Below, one piece after another: positions 37,159 to 46,131 of a DNA stretch of 64,000 nt (position 1 is its first letter; every line of letters begins with the position of its first letter). Under the pieces are notes generated by a model. The model was not told where the DNA came from and did not search any database. It saw only the letters and a program-made list of their open reading frames with translations. The stretch covers positions 1,798,001 through 1,862,000 of the forward strand of contig NZ_JAHSTY010000001.1 of NCBI RefSeq assembly GCF_019145355.1, written 5' to 3'. Source of the DNA: Pseudomonas azadiae. Lineage in GTDB: Bacteria > Pseudomonadota > Gammaproteobacteria > Pseudomonadales > Pseudomonadaceae. The translations under genes were made by a program, and so were the position numbers.

Positions 37159-37341
37159 ATGCCAATTTATGGAATGGGTGTACGAAACGGAGTCAACATG
37201 CCAACTGCAGAATGGACGCGTCAGCAACAGTGGTTGGATCAGTCTCGAGCAGAACCGCCCGTCTACGGCCAGGCTGGGCATCAAAAAGATCCGAACAAAA
37301 TTGATCACCGCAACGAGCTGAGTAAGAGACCGCAGTATTAA
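37159..37341 (+). CDS. Small hypothetical protein
   Basis: Protein of 60 residues starting MPIYGMGVRNGVNMPTAEW, rich in Gln, Arg and Asp, with no signal peptide or membrane segment. GGAGA lies nine bases before ATG 37159; another in-frame ATG at 37144 would add five residues. The hydrophilic C-terminus (HQKDPNKIDHRNELSKRPQY) suggests a disordered or stress-type protein. It stands alone between a glycosyltransferase and a convergent oxidoreductase. I do not recognise it; the ribosome binding site and composition favour a real gene. Confidence 0.55.
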   Translation: MPIYGMGVRNGVNMPTAEWTRQQQWLDQSRAEPPVYGQAGHQKDPNKIDHRNELSKRPQY

Positions 37342-37357
37342 TCACCCGTGCAGCAAA

Positions 37358-37381
37358 ACTCCCTGTGCGCGCACAGGGAGT
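37358..37381 (-). terminator. Terminator hairpin after the Old Yellow Enzyme gene
   Basis: A perfect 24-bp palindrome (ACTCCCTGTGCG / CGCACAGGGAGT) is followed by TTTTG on the minus strand, nine bases beyond the reductase stop codon. Confidence 0.75.
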
Positions 37382-37389
37382 CCAGCCAC

Positions 37390-38493
37390 TCACACCAGGG
37401 TCGTCAACGCCTCACGACTGAATGGCAGAATGTCGCCCTCGCGGCCTTCGCGCACCTTCACCGCCCAATCCGGATCCACCAGCAGCGCGCGGCCTACGGC
37501 GACCAGGTCGAACTCGTCGTTGTTCAGGCGCTCCAGCAGTTTCTCCAGGCTCGCCGGCTGCGCGACCTTGTCGGTGTTGACCATGAACTGCAGGAACTCG
37601 CCATCCAGGCCAACGCTGCCGACGGTAATGGTCGGCTTGCCGGTGAGCTGGCGGGTCCAGCCGGCCAGGTTGAGGTCGGAGCCTTCGAATTCCGGCTCCC
37701 AGAAACGACGGGTGGAACAGTGGAAAATGTCCACACCGGCGTCAGACAACGGCTGGAGAAATTCCCCCAGTGCTTCGGGGGTTTGCACCAGGCGCGCGGT
37801 GTAGTCCTGTTGTTTCCACTGCGAAAAGCGAAAGATGATCGGGAAGTCCGGGCCAACAGCGGCGCGGGTGGCCTGGATCAACTCGATGGCGAAGCGCGAG
37901 CGATTGGCCAGGCTGCCGCCGTATTCGTCGGTACGCTGGTTGCTGCCTTCCCAGAAGAACTGGTCGACCAGATAGCCGTGGGCGCCGTGGATCTCCACAC
38001 CGTCCATGCCGATGCGCTGGGCGTCCTTGGCGGCTTGGGCGAAGGCGTTGATCACGTCCTTGATGTCCTGGGCGGTCATGCCGTGGACCACCACATTGCC
38101 TTCCTTGAGTTTTTCCATCGGGCCGTAGGCCGGTACGCTGGCATCAGGCTCGGTGCCAAGACGGCGAACGCTGCCCACGTGCCACAACTGCGGGACGATC
38201 TTGCCGCCTTCGGCGTGTACCGCGTCGACCACTTTCTTCCAGCCGGCCAGCGCGGCCTCACCGTAAAAGTGCGGAACGTTGGGGTAGCCGTTGGAGGCTT
38301 GATGGCCGACCACGGTGCCTTCGGTGATGATCAGGCCCACGCCGGCGGCGGCACGGCGGCGGTAGTACTCGATGACCTGGGCATTCGGCACGCCGCCTGG
38401 AGAGAACGAACGGGTCATCGGGGCCATGACGACGCGGGTCGACAGTTGCAATGCGCCCAGCTGGAAAGGTTTGAACAAGGCTTGGACAGGCAT
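37390..38493 (-). CDS. NADH:flavin oxidoreductase, Old Yellow Enzyme family
   Basis: FMN enzyme of 367 residues with a TIM-barrel fold. RVVMAPMTRSFS is at the N-terminus, HGAHGYLVDQFFWEGSNQRTD contains the substrate-binding His, then YGGSLANRSRF and DLVAVGRALLVDP. Old Yellow Enzymes reduce activated C=C bonds of enals, enones or nitro compounds with NAD(P)H; the physiological substrate is unknown. GGAG lies seven bases before ATG 38493, and a longer frame from 38562 has no such support. Monocistronic. Confidence 0.92.
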   Translation of the reverse strand: MPVQALFKPFQLGALQLSTRVVMAPMTRSFSPGGVPNAQVIEYYRRRAAAGVGLIITEGTVVGHQASNGYPNVPHFYGEAALAGWKKVVDAVHAEGGKIVPQLWHVGSVRRLGTEPDASVPAYGPMEKLKEGNVVVHGMTAQDIKDVINAFAQAAKDAQRIGMDGVEIHGAHGYLVDQFFWEGSNQRTDEYGGSLANRSRFAIELIQATRAAVGPDFPIIFRFSQWKQQDYTARLVQTPEALGEFLQPLSDAGVDIFHCSTRRFWEPEFEGSDLNLAGWTRQLTGKPTITVGSVGLDGEFLQFMVNTDKVAQPASLEKLLERLNNDEFDLVAVGRALLVDPDWAVKVREGREGDILPFSREALTTLV

Positions 38494-38641
38494 GGGAGCA
38501 CTCCACGGGGAACGGGGTTTATGATGCGGATAATATGCAGGGTGGGGAGCGCCTGGTAGCACTATTGATCTGGGTGATTAAGCGGTAAAAGCGTTGAGGC
38601 ATTCGGGCTGCTGGGCAGCCCGTCGTCGCGGGGATAGCGAT

Positions 38642-39124
38642 TCAGCTCAGGGCTTTTTCGATGGCCTGGACGATCGAGGGATCTTCCGGTGGGGTGCGCG
38701 GCGAAAAGCGCGCCAGGACCCGGCCATCTTTGCCCAGCAGGAATTTCTCGAAGTTCCAGGTGATATCCCCTGGAAACTCGGCGCCCTCGCCTGCCAGCAA
38801 GCGGTACAGTTGGTGACGGTCAGGGCCGTTGACCTCAAGCTTGCTGCCCAGGGGGAAAGTCACCCCGTAATTGAGGCTGCAGAATGCCTGGATCTCTTGC
38901 TCGGTACCCGGCTCCTGGCCTGCAAATTGATTGCAAGGCAGGCCTAGCACGGTAAACCCCTGGCCCTTGTATTGCTGGTAGAGGTTTTCCAACGCCGCGT
39001 ATTGCGGGGTCAAGCCACATTTGGAAGCCACGTTGACCACCAGCACCACTTGGCCCTTGAACGGCGCCAGCGGCAGCTCTTGTCCGTCCAAAGCTTTGAG
39101 TTTCAGGTCGTGGAAAGCACTCAT
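38642..39124 (-). CDS. Glutathione peroxidase (Cys type)
   Basis: Thioredoxin-fold peroxidase of 160 residues. The catalytic Cys is in NVASKCGLTPQY; the partner Gln and Trp are in CNQFAGQEPG and ITWNFEKFLL. As Cys rather than Sec is used, thioredoxin is probably the reductant. There is no signal peptide, so it is cytoplasmic and acts on hydroperoxides. GGAG lies six bases upstream of ATG 39124. No OxyR gene is adjacent. Confidence 0.93.
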   Translation of the reverse strand: MSAFHDLKLKALDGQELPLAPFKGQVVLVVNVASKCGLTPQYAALENLYQQYKGQGFTVLGLPCNQFAGQEPGTEQEIQAFCSLNYGVTFPLGSKLEVNGPDRHQLYRLLAGEGAEFPGDITWNFEKFLLGKDGRVLARFSPRTPPEDPSIVQAIEKALS

Positions 39125-39224
39125 GACGAACTCCAGATATCCATGTTCTTCGCATTGCGGCGTTTCGAGATTACAACCCGCAAGCCTGCAATCATAGACG
39201 CCGATTGCAAAACTCGCCTGCAGG

Positions 39225-39689
39225 TTACTGAGCGGTCGGCCAGGGCAAAATCGGAATCGCCGTCACGGCGTTCTGCGGGCTGCCTTCGATCAGGCGGTCG
39301 CTGTACACCAAATACACCAAGGTATTGCGCTTCTTGTCGAGGAAGCGCACCACCTGCATGGTCTTGAACACCAGGGACGTGCGCTCCTTGAACACTTCGT
39401 CGCCATCCTTGAGCTCGCCCTTGAAGCGGATCGGCCCGACCTGGCGGCAGGCAATCGAGGCTTCGGCGCGGTCTTCGGCCAGCCCCAGGCCGCCTTTGAC
39501 GCCACCGGTCTTGGCGCGCGACAGGTAGCAGGTCACGCCGTCGACCTTGGGGTCATCAAAGGCTTCAACGACGATTCGGTCGTTGGGGCCGACAAACTTG
39601 AACACCGTTGAGACCTGGCCGATTTCTTCGGCCGAGGCCAGCAGCGGCATGACCAACAGCAGGCCGAGCAATCCCTTCATTAAACGCAT
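39225..39689 (-). CDS. creA: CreA family periplasmic protein
   Basis: Protein of 154 residues with a Sec signal ([22 protein letters not shown]). The mature part has the CreA signature [18 protein letters not shown] and [13 protein letters not shown]. The function of CreA is unknown; it is named from the E. coli cre region but is not part of the CreBC signalling pair. AAGGA lies upstream of the ATG at 39689. It is 15 bp downstream of proB, so it may be co-transcribed. Confidence 0.92.
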   Translation of the reverse strand: MRLMKGLLGLLLVMPLLASAEEIGQVSTVFKFVGPNDRIVVEAFDDPKVDGVTCYLSRAKTGGVKGGLGLAEDRAEASIACRQVGPIRFKGELKDGDEVFKERTSLVFKTMQVVRFLDKKRNTLVYLVYSDRLIEGSPQNAVTAIPILPWPTAQ

Positions 39690-39704
39690 CGTGTCTTCCT
39701 TTGG

Positions 39705-40823
39705 TTAAACCAGGATCAGGTTGTCGCGGTGAACCAGTTCCGGCTCGGCCATGTAACCCAATAGTGCGACAATCGCATCAGACGATTGCCCAATGATTTT
39801 CTGCGCTTCAAGGGCACTGTAGTTGGCCAGGCCACGGGCGATCTCGCGACCGTCCGGCGCAACGCACACCACCATCTCGCCACGGCGGAAACTGCCCTGC
39901 ACCAACTTGACGCCCACCGGCAGCAGGCTCTTGTTGCCCTCGGACAGGGCCGATACCGCGCCTTCGTCAAGCACCAGGGTGCCGCGGGTTTGCAGGTGAC
40001 CGGCCAGCCATTGCTTGCGCGCCGCGAGCATGCCGCGTTCCGGCGACAACAGGGTGCCGATGCGCTCGCCGGCCTTGAGACGGTCCAGCACGCGCTCAAT
40101 ACGCCCGCCTACAATGATGGTATGGGCACCGGAACGTGCAGCCAGGCGCGCGGCGCGCAGTTTGGTCTGCATGCCGCCACGGCCCAAGGCACCGCCGACG
40201 CTGCCGGCCACGGCATCCAGTGCCGGGTCATCGGCGCGGGCTTCGTAGATCAACTGGGCATCCGGGTTGTTGCGCGGATCGGCGTCAAACATGCCGTCGC
40301 GGTCAGTGAGGATCACCAGCAGGTCGGCTTCCACCAGGTTGGCCACCAGGGCGGCCAGGGTGTCGTTGTCGCCGAAGCGGATTTCATCGGTGACCACGGT
40401 ATCGTTTTCGTTGATCACCGGGATGACCTTGAGCTCCACCAGCGCACGCAGAGTGCTGCGGGCGTTGAGGTAGCGCTTGCGGTCGGACAGGTCGTCGTGG
40501 GTCAGCAGGATCTGCGCCGTGTGGCGGCCATGCTCGGCAAAGCTGGATTCCCAGGCTTGCACCAGGCCCATCTGGCCGATGGCGGCAGCGGCTTGCAGTT
40601 CGTGCATTGCGCTGGGTCGCGCGGTCCAGCCGAGGCGGCTCATGCCGGCGGCAACAGCCCCGGACGAGACCAGCACCAACTCCACACCGGCCTCATGCAA
40701 GGCCACCATCTGCTCGACCCAGACGCTCATGGCTGCGCGATCGAGCCCCTTGCCATCGGCCGTCAGCAGCGCACTTCCGATCTTCACGACCCAGCGCTGC
40801 GCACCTGTCACTTTGCTCCGCAT
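39705..40823 (-). CDS. proB: Glutamate 5-kinase
   Basis: Enzyme of 372 residues catalysing the first step of proline biosynthesis. The amino-acid kinase domain (about 1-260) contains [18 protein letters not shown] and [17 protein letters not shown]. The C-terminal PUA domain (about 275-370) is typical of the long ProB form. ATG 40823 gives the family N-terminus [11 protein letters not shown]; in-frame ATG 40826 and TTG 40832 are possible. It follows obg on the same strand, the usual order in pseudomonads, with a terminator hairpin in between. Confidence 0.96.
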   Translation of the reverse strand: MRSKVTGAQRWVVKIGSALLTADGKGLDRAAMSVWVEQMVALHEAGVELVLVSSGAVAAGMSRLGWTARPSAMHELQAAAAIGQMGLVQAWESSFAEHGRHTAQILLTHDDLSDRKRYLNARSTLRALVELKVIPVINENDTVVTDEIRFGDNDTLAALVANLVEADLLVILTDRDGMFDADPRNNPDAQLIYEARADDPALDAVAGSVGGALGRGGMQTKLRAARLAARSGAHTIIVGGRIERVLDRLKAGERIGTLLSPERGMLAARKQWLAGHLQTRGTLVLDEGAVSALSEGNKSLLPVGVKLVQGSFRRGEMVVCVAPDGREIARGLANYSALEAQKIIGQSSDAIVALLGYMAEPELVHRDNLILV

Positions 40824-40890
40824 CATCTTCAACCTTAGATTGAGGGCTGCGCGACCCAGCGCGGCCCATAACGTTATACCCGGATACCAA

Positions 40891-40915
40891 AACGCCGCTC
40901 CAAAGGAGCGGCGTT
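40891..40915 (-). terminator. Intrinsic terminator of obg
   Basis: AACGCCGCTCC-TTT-GGAGCGGCGTT followed by TT on the minus strand, 19 bp beyond the obg stop. Confidence 0.82.
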
Positions 40916-40933
40916 CAAGTTTATCGCAACGAA

Positions 40934-42187
<1,254 letters not shown>

Positions 42188-42306
42188 TTAAAAAACCAAG
42201 ACATAAGACTCTTGCAAAAATGAGCGTAGCGACCTCAATCAGCGACCGCAAACCCAGCCCCGGAGCCCATCACAAACAGCTTTGCAAGAGACTCACCCCA
42301 CAAACG

Positions 42307-42335
42307 AAAAAGCCCCGTCGCGAGACAGGGCTTTT
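42307..42335 (-). terminator. Intrinsic terminator of rplU-rpmA
   Basis: AAAAGCCCTGTC-TCGC-GACGGGGCTTTT hairpin with one mismatch and a T-tract on the minus strand, 15 bp after rpmA. It separates the ribosomal genes from obg, perhaps as an attenuator. Confidence 0.8.
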
Positions 42336-42350
42336 CCAGCGATCTCGCAG

Positions 42351-42608
42351 TTAGGCTGCGACAACGCTCACGTAACGGCGGTTGAACGCGCCTTTTACTT
42401 CGAACTTGATCACGCCTTCGATTTTCGCGAAGAGGGTGTGATCTTTACCCATGCCTACACCGTAACCGGCGTGGAATTGGGTGCCGCGCTGACGCACGAT
42501 GATGTTGCCCGGAATGATTTTCTGGCCGCCATACATCTTAACGCCAAGGCGTTTGGCTTCTGAGTCGCGACCGTTACGGGTACTACCACCAGCTTTTTTG
42601 TGTGCCAT
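42351..42608 (-). CDS. rpmA: 50S ribosomal protein L27
   Basis: Ribosomal protein of 85 residues. [20 protein letters not shown] is the standard N-terminus, which reaches the peptidyl transferase centre, and [10 protein letters not shown] is conserved. AGGAG precedes the ATG. It lies 34 bp after rplU in the rplU-rpmA operon. Confidence 0.98.
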   Translation of the reverse strand: MAHKKAGGSTRNGRDSEAKRLGVKMYGGQKIIPGNIIVRQRGTQFHAGYGVGMGKDHTLFAKIEGVIKFEVKGAFNRRYVSVVAA

Positions 42609-42642
42609 GAGTCAATTCTCCTAGTGAGGAATTAGGCTGAAA

Positions 42643-42957
42643 TTAAGCCTGAATACCGGTGATTTTGATCTCGGTGTACCACTGGCGGTGGCCCATACGC
42701 TTCATGTGGTGCTTACGACGACGGAACTTGATGATGCGGATTTTATCGTGACGACCTTGGGAAATCACTTCAGCCACAACGGTAGCGCCAGCGACAACTG
42801 GAGCGCCGATGTTCACGTCATCGCCATTGGCGACCAACAGAACGCGATCAAAAGTAACGGATTCGCCGGTAGCGATTTCCAGTTTTTCGATCTTCAGGTA
42901 TTCACCTGGGGCGACCTTGTATTGCTTGCCACCAGTAACAATTACTGCGTACGACAT
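42643..42957 (-). CDS. rplU: 50S ribosomal protein L21
   Basis: Ribosomal protein of 104 residues starting [20 protein letters not shown], with [21 protein letters not shown] at the C-terminus (shown in parts: [20 protein letters not shown]). ATG 42957 has GGAG seven bases upstream; the in-frame extension to 43047 is not part of the family. First gene of the rplU-rpmA operon, divergent from ispB across 240 bp. Confidence 0.98.
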   Translation of the reverse strand: MSYAVIVTGGKQYKVAPGEYLKIEKLEIATGESVTFDRVLLVANGDDVNIGAPVVAGATVVAEVISQGRHDKIRIIKFRRRKHHMKRMGHRQWYTEIKITGIQA

Positions 42958-43196
42958 GGTATTTCTCCGATAATCCTGCTCACCCAGCGCTTTATAAGAA
43001 GAGGTATTGGCTGGCATGGCTGCATGGGATGGACGTCCCGAATGCAATTGCGTAAGGCAGGTGCTGCCCAGGAAGTTCAGGGTGCGCGATTGTACGCAAG
43101 GCGTTGGCGCGTTGCAAGTGGCCGTCTATCGCGCCTTGACACTGCGGACCCTGGGTCCTAGCATGCCGCGCAACCCTTCTGGAGCGACTGTCGCTG

Positions 43197-44165
43197 ATGC
43201 AACCCCAAGCTTTCTACCGCGCGGTCGCGGACGATTTTAGCGCCGTCGACGGCATCATCAAGAAGCAACTGACTTCTAAAGTGCCGCTGGTCTCCAAGAT
43301 TGGCGACTATATTACCTCGGCGGGCGGTAAACGCCTGCGTCCTTTATTAGTGTTGCTGTGCGGCAAGGCCCTGGGTCGCGAAGGCGATGACCTGCGCCTG
43401 CTGGCGGCGACTATCGAATTCCTGCACACCGCCACCCTGCTGCATGACGACGTGGTCGACATGTCCGGCATGCGCCGTGGCCGCGAGACCGCCAATGCCA
43501 TGTGGGGCAACGCGCCCAGCGTGCTGGTGGGCGACTTCCTGTACTCGCGCTCGTTCGAAATGATGGTTGAACTCGGCTCGATGCCGGTGATGAAGATCCT
43601 CTCGCAGGCCACACGCATCATCGCCGAAGGCGAAGTGTTGCAGCTGTCAAAGGTGCGCGACGCCAGCACCACCGAAGAAACCTACATGGAAGTGATTCGC
43701 GGCAAAACCGCGATGCTCTTCGAAGCCTCCACACACAGCGCTGCGGCGCTGTGTGGCGCAACGGCCGAACAGGCCGAAGCCCTGCGCACCTTTGGCGATC
43801 ACCTGGGCGTGGCGTTCCAACTGGTGGACGACCTGCTCGACTACCGTGGCGACGCCGAAACCCTGGGCAAGAACGTCGGTGACGACCTGGCCGAAGGCAA
43901 GCCGACCTTGCCGCTGATCTACACCATGCGCGAAGGCACGCCGGAACAGGCCGCCCTGGTGCGCAAGGCGATCCAGAAAGGCGGAATCGAAGACCTGGAG
44001 GCCATCCGCGCCGCCGTCGAAGCGTCGGGGTCGCTGGAGTACACGGCGCAACTGGCGCGCGATTATGTAGCCCGTGCGATCAAATGCCTGGACGCCCTTC
44101 CGGCCAGCGAATACCGGGATGCCCTGGCTGAACTGAGTGAGTTTGCGGTAGCGCGTACGCACTGA
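43197..44165 (+). CDS. ispB: Octaprenyl/nonaprenyl diphosphate synthase
   Basis: Enzyme of 322 residues that builds the polyprenyl tail of ubiquinone from IPP and FPP. Both Asp-rich motifs are present: LLHDDVVDMSGMRRG and QLVDDLLDYRGD. GGKRLRPLLVLL binds the diphosphate. It is divergent from rplU, a conserved arrangement in gammaproteobacteria. Pseudomonads use Q-9, so the product length may be nonaprenyl. GGAG is rather far (12 bases) from ATG 43197. Confidence 0.95.
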   Translation: MQPQAFYRAVADDFSAVDGIIKKQLTSKVPLVSKIGDYITSAGGKRLRPLLVLLCGKALGREGDDLRLLAATIEFLHTATLLHDDVVDMSGMRRGRETANAMWGNAPSVLVGDFLYSRSFEMMVELGSMPVMKILSQATRIIAEGEVLQLSKVRDASTTEETYMEVIRGKTAMLFEASTHSAAALCGATAEQAEALRTFGDHLGVAFQLVDDLLDYRGDAETLGKNVGDDLAEGKPTLPLIYTMREGTPEQAALVRKAIQKGGIEDLEAIRAAVEASGSLEYTAQLARDYVARAIKCLDALPASEYRDALAELSEFAVARTH

Positions 44166-44197
44166 TTCTGCGCTGATTAATGTGGGAGCTCATCTTT

Positions 44198-44324
44198 GTA
44201 GTGAGCGGGCTTGTCCCGCGCTGGGCTGCGGCCCTAATAAAGACACCGCCAAGCTCCAGATAAAACCCGGTCGCCTGGTTTGGGGCGGCTTCGCCACCCA
44301 GCGCGGGGCGAGCCCGCTCACTAC
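44198..44324. repeat. Long REPIN, GTAGTGAG type (copy 3 of 4)
   Basis: GTAGTGAGCGGGCTTGTCCC and CGAGCCCGCTCACTAC end the arms; the AATAAAGACACCGCCAAG centre is shared with other copies. A truncated GTGGGAGCT arm plus CATCTTT stands directly before it, resembling one flank of the composite element at 25.6 kb. Confidence 0.9.
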
Positions 44325-44410
44325 AGGGTTTTACGGCGCCGCCCCCAAATAGGCAATAAACCCTATATAATGTGCGACTTTTTAGCCATCCTGACTCCCA
44401 AGGAGCTTTA

Positions 44411-44752
44411 GTGAGCACGTTGCCACCCTGCCCGAAATGCACTTCCGAATTCACCTACGAAGACGGCACTCAGCTGGTCTGCCCGGAATGCGCCCATGAA
44501 TGGTCCGCCAACGGCGAGGCCGAAGCGGCCAGCGACGAAACCGTCAAGAAAGACTCTGTGGGCAATGTCCTGCAGGATGGCGACACCATCACCGTGATCA
44601 AGGACCTCAAGGTCAAGGGCACCTCCCTGGTCGTCAAGGTAGGCACCAAGGTCAAGAACATCCGCCTGTGCGATGGCGACCACGATATCGATTGCAAGAT
44701 CGACGGTATCGGCCCGATGAAGCTCAAATCCGAGTTCGTGCGCAAAGTCTGA
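44411..44752 (+). CDS. YjdM/PhnA family zinc-ribbon protein
   Basis: Protein of 113 residues. The N-terminal zinc ribbon has CPKC and CPEC pairs ([23 protein letters not shown]), and the C-terminal beta domain contains [13 protein letters not shown] and VKNIRL. This matches YjdM, once called PhnA, whose link to phosphonates is doubtful. It starts with GTG at 44411 behind AAGGAGC. It stands alone; a hairpin follows the stop. Confidence 0.92.
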   Translation: MSTLPPCPKCTSEFTYEDGTQLVCPECAHEWSANGEAEAASDETVKKDSVGNVLQDGDTITVIKDLKVKGTSLVVKVGTKVKNIRLCDGDHDIDCKIDGIGPMKLKSEFVRKV

Positions 44753-44761
44753 ACCTTGCCT

Positions 44762-44786
44762 CCATCCCGCGCCCGTCGCGGGATGG
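44762..44786 (+). terminator. Hairpin after the YjdM-like gene
   Basis: CCATCCCGCG-CCCGT-CGCGGGATGG stem, 9 bp after the stop. It is followed only by CGTTTCG, so it is a weak terminator at best. Confidence 0.55.
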
Positions 44787-44866
44787 CGTTTCGCCCTGTT
44801 GTTTGATCGAAAGCACCCCCACCCAGAAAAAAACACAAATCGCCAATAGGCACTTGCTATTCTACG

Positions 44867-44886
44867 AATAAGAATTATTCTCATTG
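44867..44886. promoter_or_regulatory. Fur box
   Basis: AATAAGAATTATTCTCATTG fits the pattern of Pseudomonas Fur sites (ATAAT-A-ATTCTCATT type). It lies 23 bp before the next start codon, so it should cover the promoter of the small downstream gene. Confidence 0.75.
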
Positions 44887-44908
44887 AAACCCATCAAGGA
44901 GAACCCCC

Positions 44909-45166
44909 ATGACTTATTTGATAGATGCCTGGCTGGACCGCCCACACCCTTACCTGCGAATCCTGCACCGGGAAACCGGTGAAGTCTGTGCGGTGCTGGA
45001 AGAAGAAGCGCTGAACGAGCTGCAGGACCAGGGCGACCTGGACGTGAATGGCTTGAGTTCAAGTGAACCGGGGGTGCTGAAGGAGGTGGTGCGCAATCTG
45101 TTTCTGTTCTGCTATGCCCGAGCGTTGCGCCCGGCGACGGAGCTGCATGGCAAGTTTAATCCATGA
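44909..45166 (+). CDS. Iron-regulated small protein (PA4570-like)
   Basis: Protein of 85 residues, unknown function, starting MTYLIDAWLDRPHPYLRIL, acidic in the middle (EEEALNELQDQGDLD). Position between ispB and fklB and its size match the iron-responsive PA4570 of P. aeruginosa. AAGGAG lies nine bases before the ATG and a Fur box lies just upstream, so expression in iron starvation is expected. No signal peptide or membrane segment is visible. Confidence 0.85.
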   Translation: MTYLIDAWLDRPHPYLRILHRETGEVCAVLEEEALNELQDQGDLDVNGLSSSEPGVLKEVVRNLFLFCYARALRPATELHGKFNP

Positions 45167-45200
45167 GCCACCACGCAAAACCTGAATGCACCCGCTCTGT

Positions 45201-45285
45201 GTGGGAGCTGGCTTGCCTGCGATAGCATCACCTCGGTCTCATCTTGGACCGAGTCGTCTGCATCGCGGGCAAGCCCGGCTCCCAC
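45201..45285. repeat. Hybrid REPIN (reverse arm order)
   Basis: Left arm GTGGGAGCTGGCTTGCCTGC (CTGG subtype), right arm CGGGCAAGCCCGGCTCCCAC (CCGGG subtype), with CACCTCGGT / ACCGAG inside. The arm order is opposite to the hybrid at 33.6 kb. Confidence 0.9.
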
Positions 45286-45310
45286 ATAGAACCGGGCGCA
45301 TCAGCAAATT

Positions 45311-45928
45311 TTACAGAACGTCGAGCAGCTCGACGTCAAACACCAGAACGCTGTGCGGCGGGATGCTGCCAACACCTTGAGCGCCGTAAGCCAGTTCGCT
45401 CGGCACGTACAGGCGCCATTTGCTGCCGGCATTCATCAGTTGCAGGGCTTCGGTCCAGCCGGCGATCACGCCGCCCACCGGGAATTCGGCAGGCTGGCCG
45501 CGATCGTAGGAGCTGTCGAACACAGTGCCGTCGATCAGGGTGCCGTGGTAGTGGGTACGCACCTGGTCTTCACGGGTCGGCTTGGCGCCGTCGCCAGCCG
45601 TCAGCACTTCGAATTGCAGGCCGGAAGCCAGGGTGGTGATGCCATCACGCTTGGCGTTTTCAGCCAGGAAGGCCAGGCCGGCGCCCGCCGCGGCTTCAGC
45701 CTTGGCAGCCGCTTCGGCTTGCATGATTTCGCGGATGACCTTGAAGCTGGCGGCCATTTGCTCTTGGTCAACACGGCTTGGTTTGCCGGCGAACGCGTCG
45801 GTCAAGCCAGCCAGGATTGCATCCAGGCTCACGCCCGGCGGCGGGTTGTCGCGCAGTTGGTCGCCCAGTTGGCGGCCAATGCCGTAGCTGACGCGTGTTT
45901 CGTCGGTGGACAGATTGACTTCGGACAT
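45311..45928 (-). CDS. fklB: FKBP-type peptidyl-prolyl isomerase
   Basis: Protein of 205 residues. The N-terminal FKBP dimerisation domain (about 1-90) includes YGIGRQLGDQL. The C-terminal FKBP catalytic domain (about 110-205) contains VRTHYHGTLIDGTVFDSSYDRG, here split as VRTHYHGTLIDG and TVFDSSYDRG, and ELAYG. No signal peptide is present, so a cytoplasmic location is expected, as for FklB. CGGAG precedes ATG 45928; the longer frame is unsupported. It assists protein folding. Confidence 0.94.
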   Translation of the reverse strand: MSEVNLSTDETRVSYGIGRQLGDQLRDNPPPGVSLDAILAGLTDAFAGKPSRVDQEQMAASFKVIREIMQAEAAAKAEAAAGAGLAFLAENAKRDGITTLASGLQFEVLTAGDGAKPTREDQVRTHYHGTLIDGTVFDSSYDRGQPAEFPVGGVIAGWTEALQLMNAGSKWRLYVPSELAYGAQGVGSIPPHSVLVFDVELLDVL

Positions 45929-46131
45929 GCAAACGCTCCGCTGTAGGACAGCACTCGAACCCGCGCGAGGCGGCGTCTTTCGCGCCATCCAGAACTAAAA
46001 GGGCGAGCAGACTAGCACACAAGCCCGGCCCTTGATGAGCCCAGGCCGTCCCACTCATACGTATCTACCGCTGGCCGCGCGGCGCAGCGCCCCATGCTGA
46101 TGATTCCTTTCATCATTACGGGGACGTGCCG

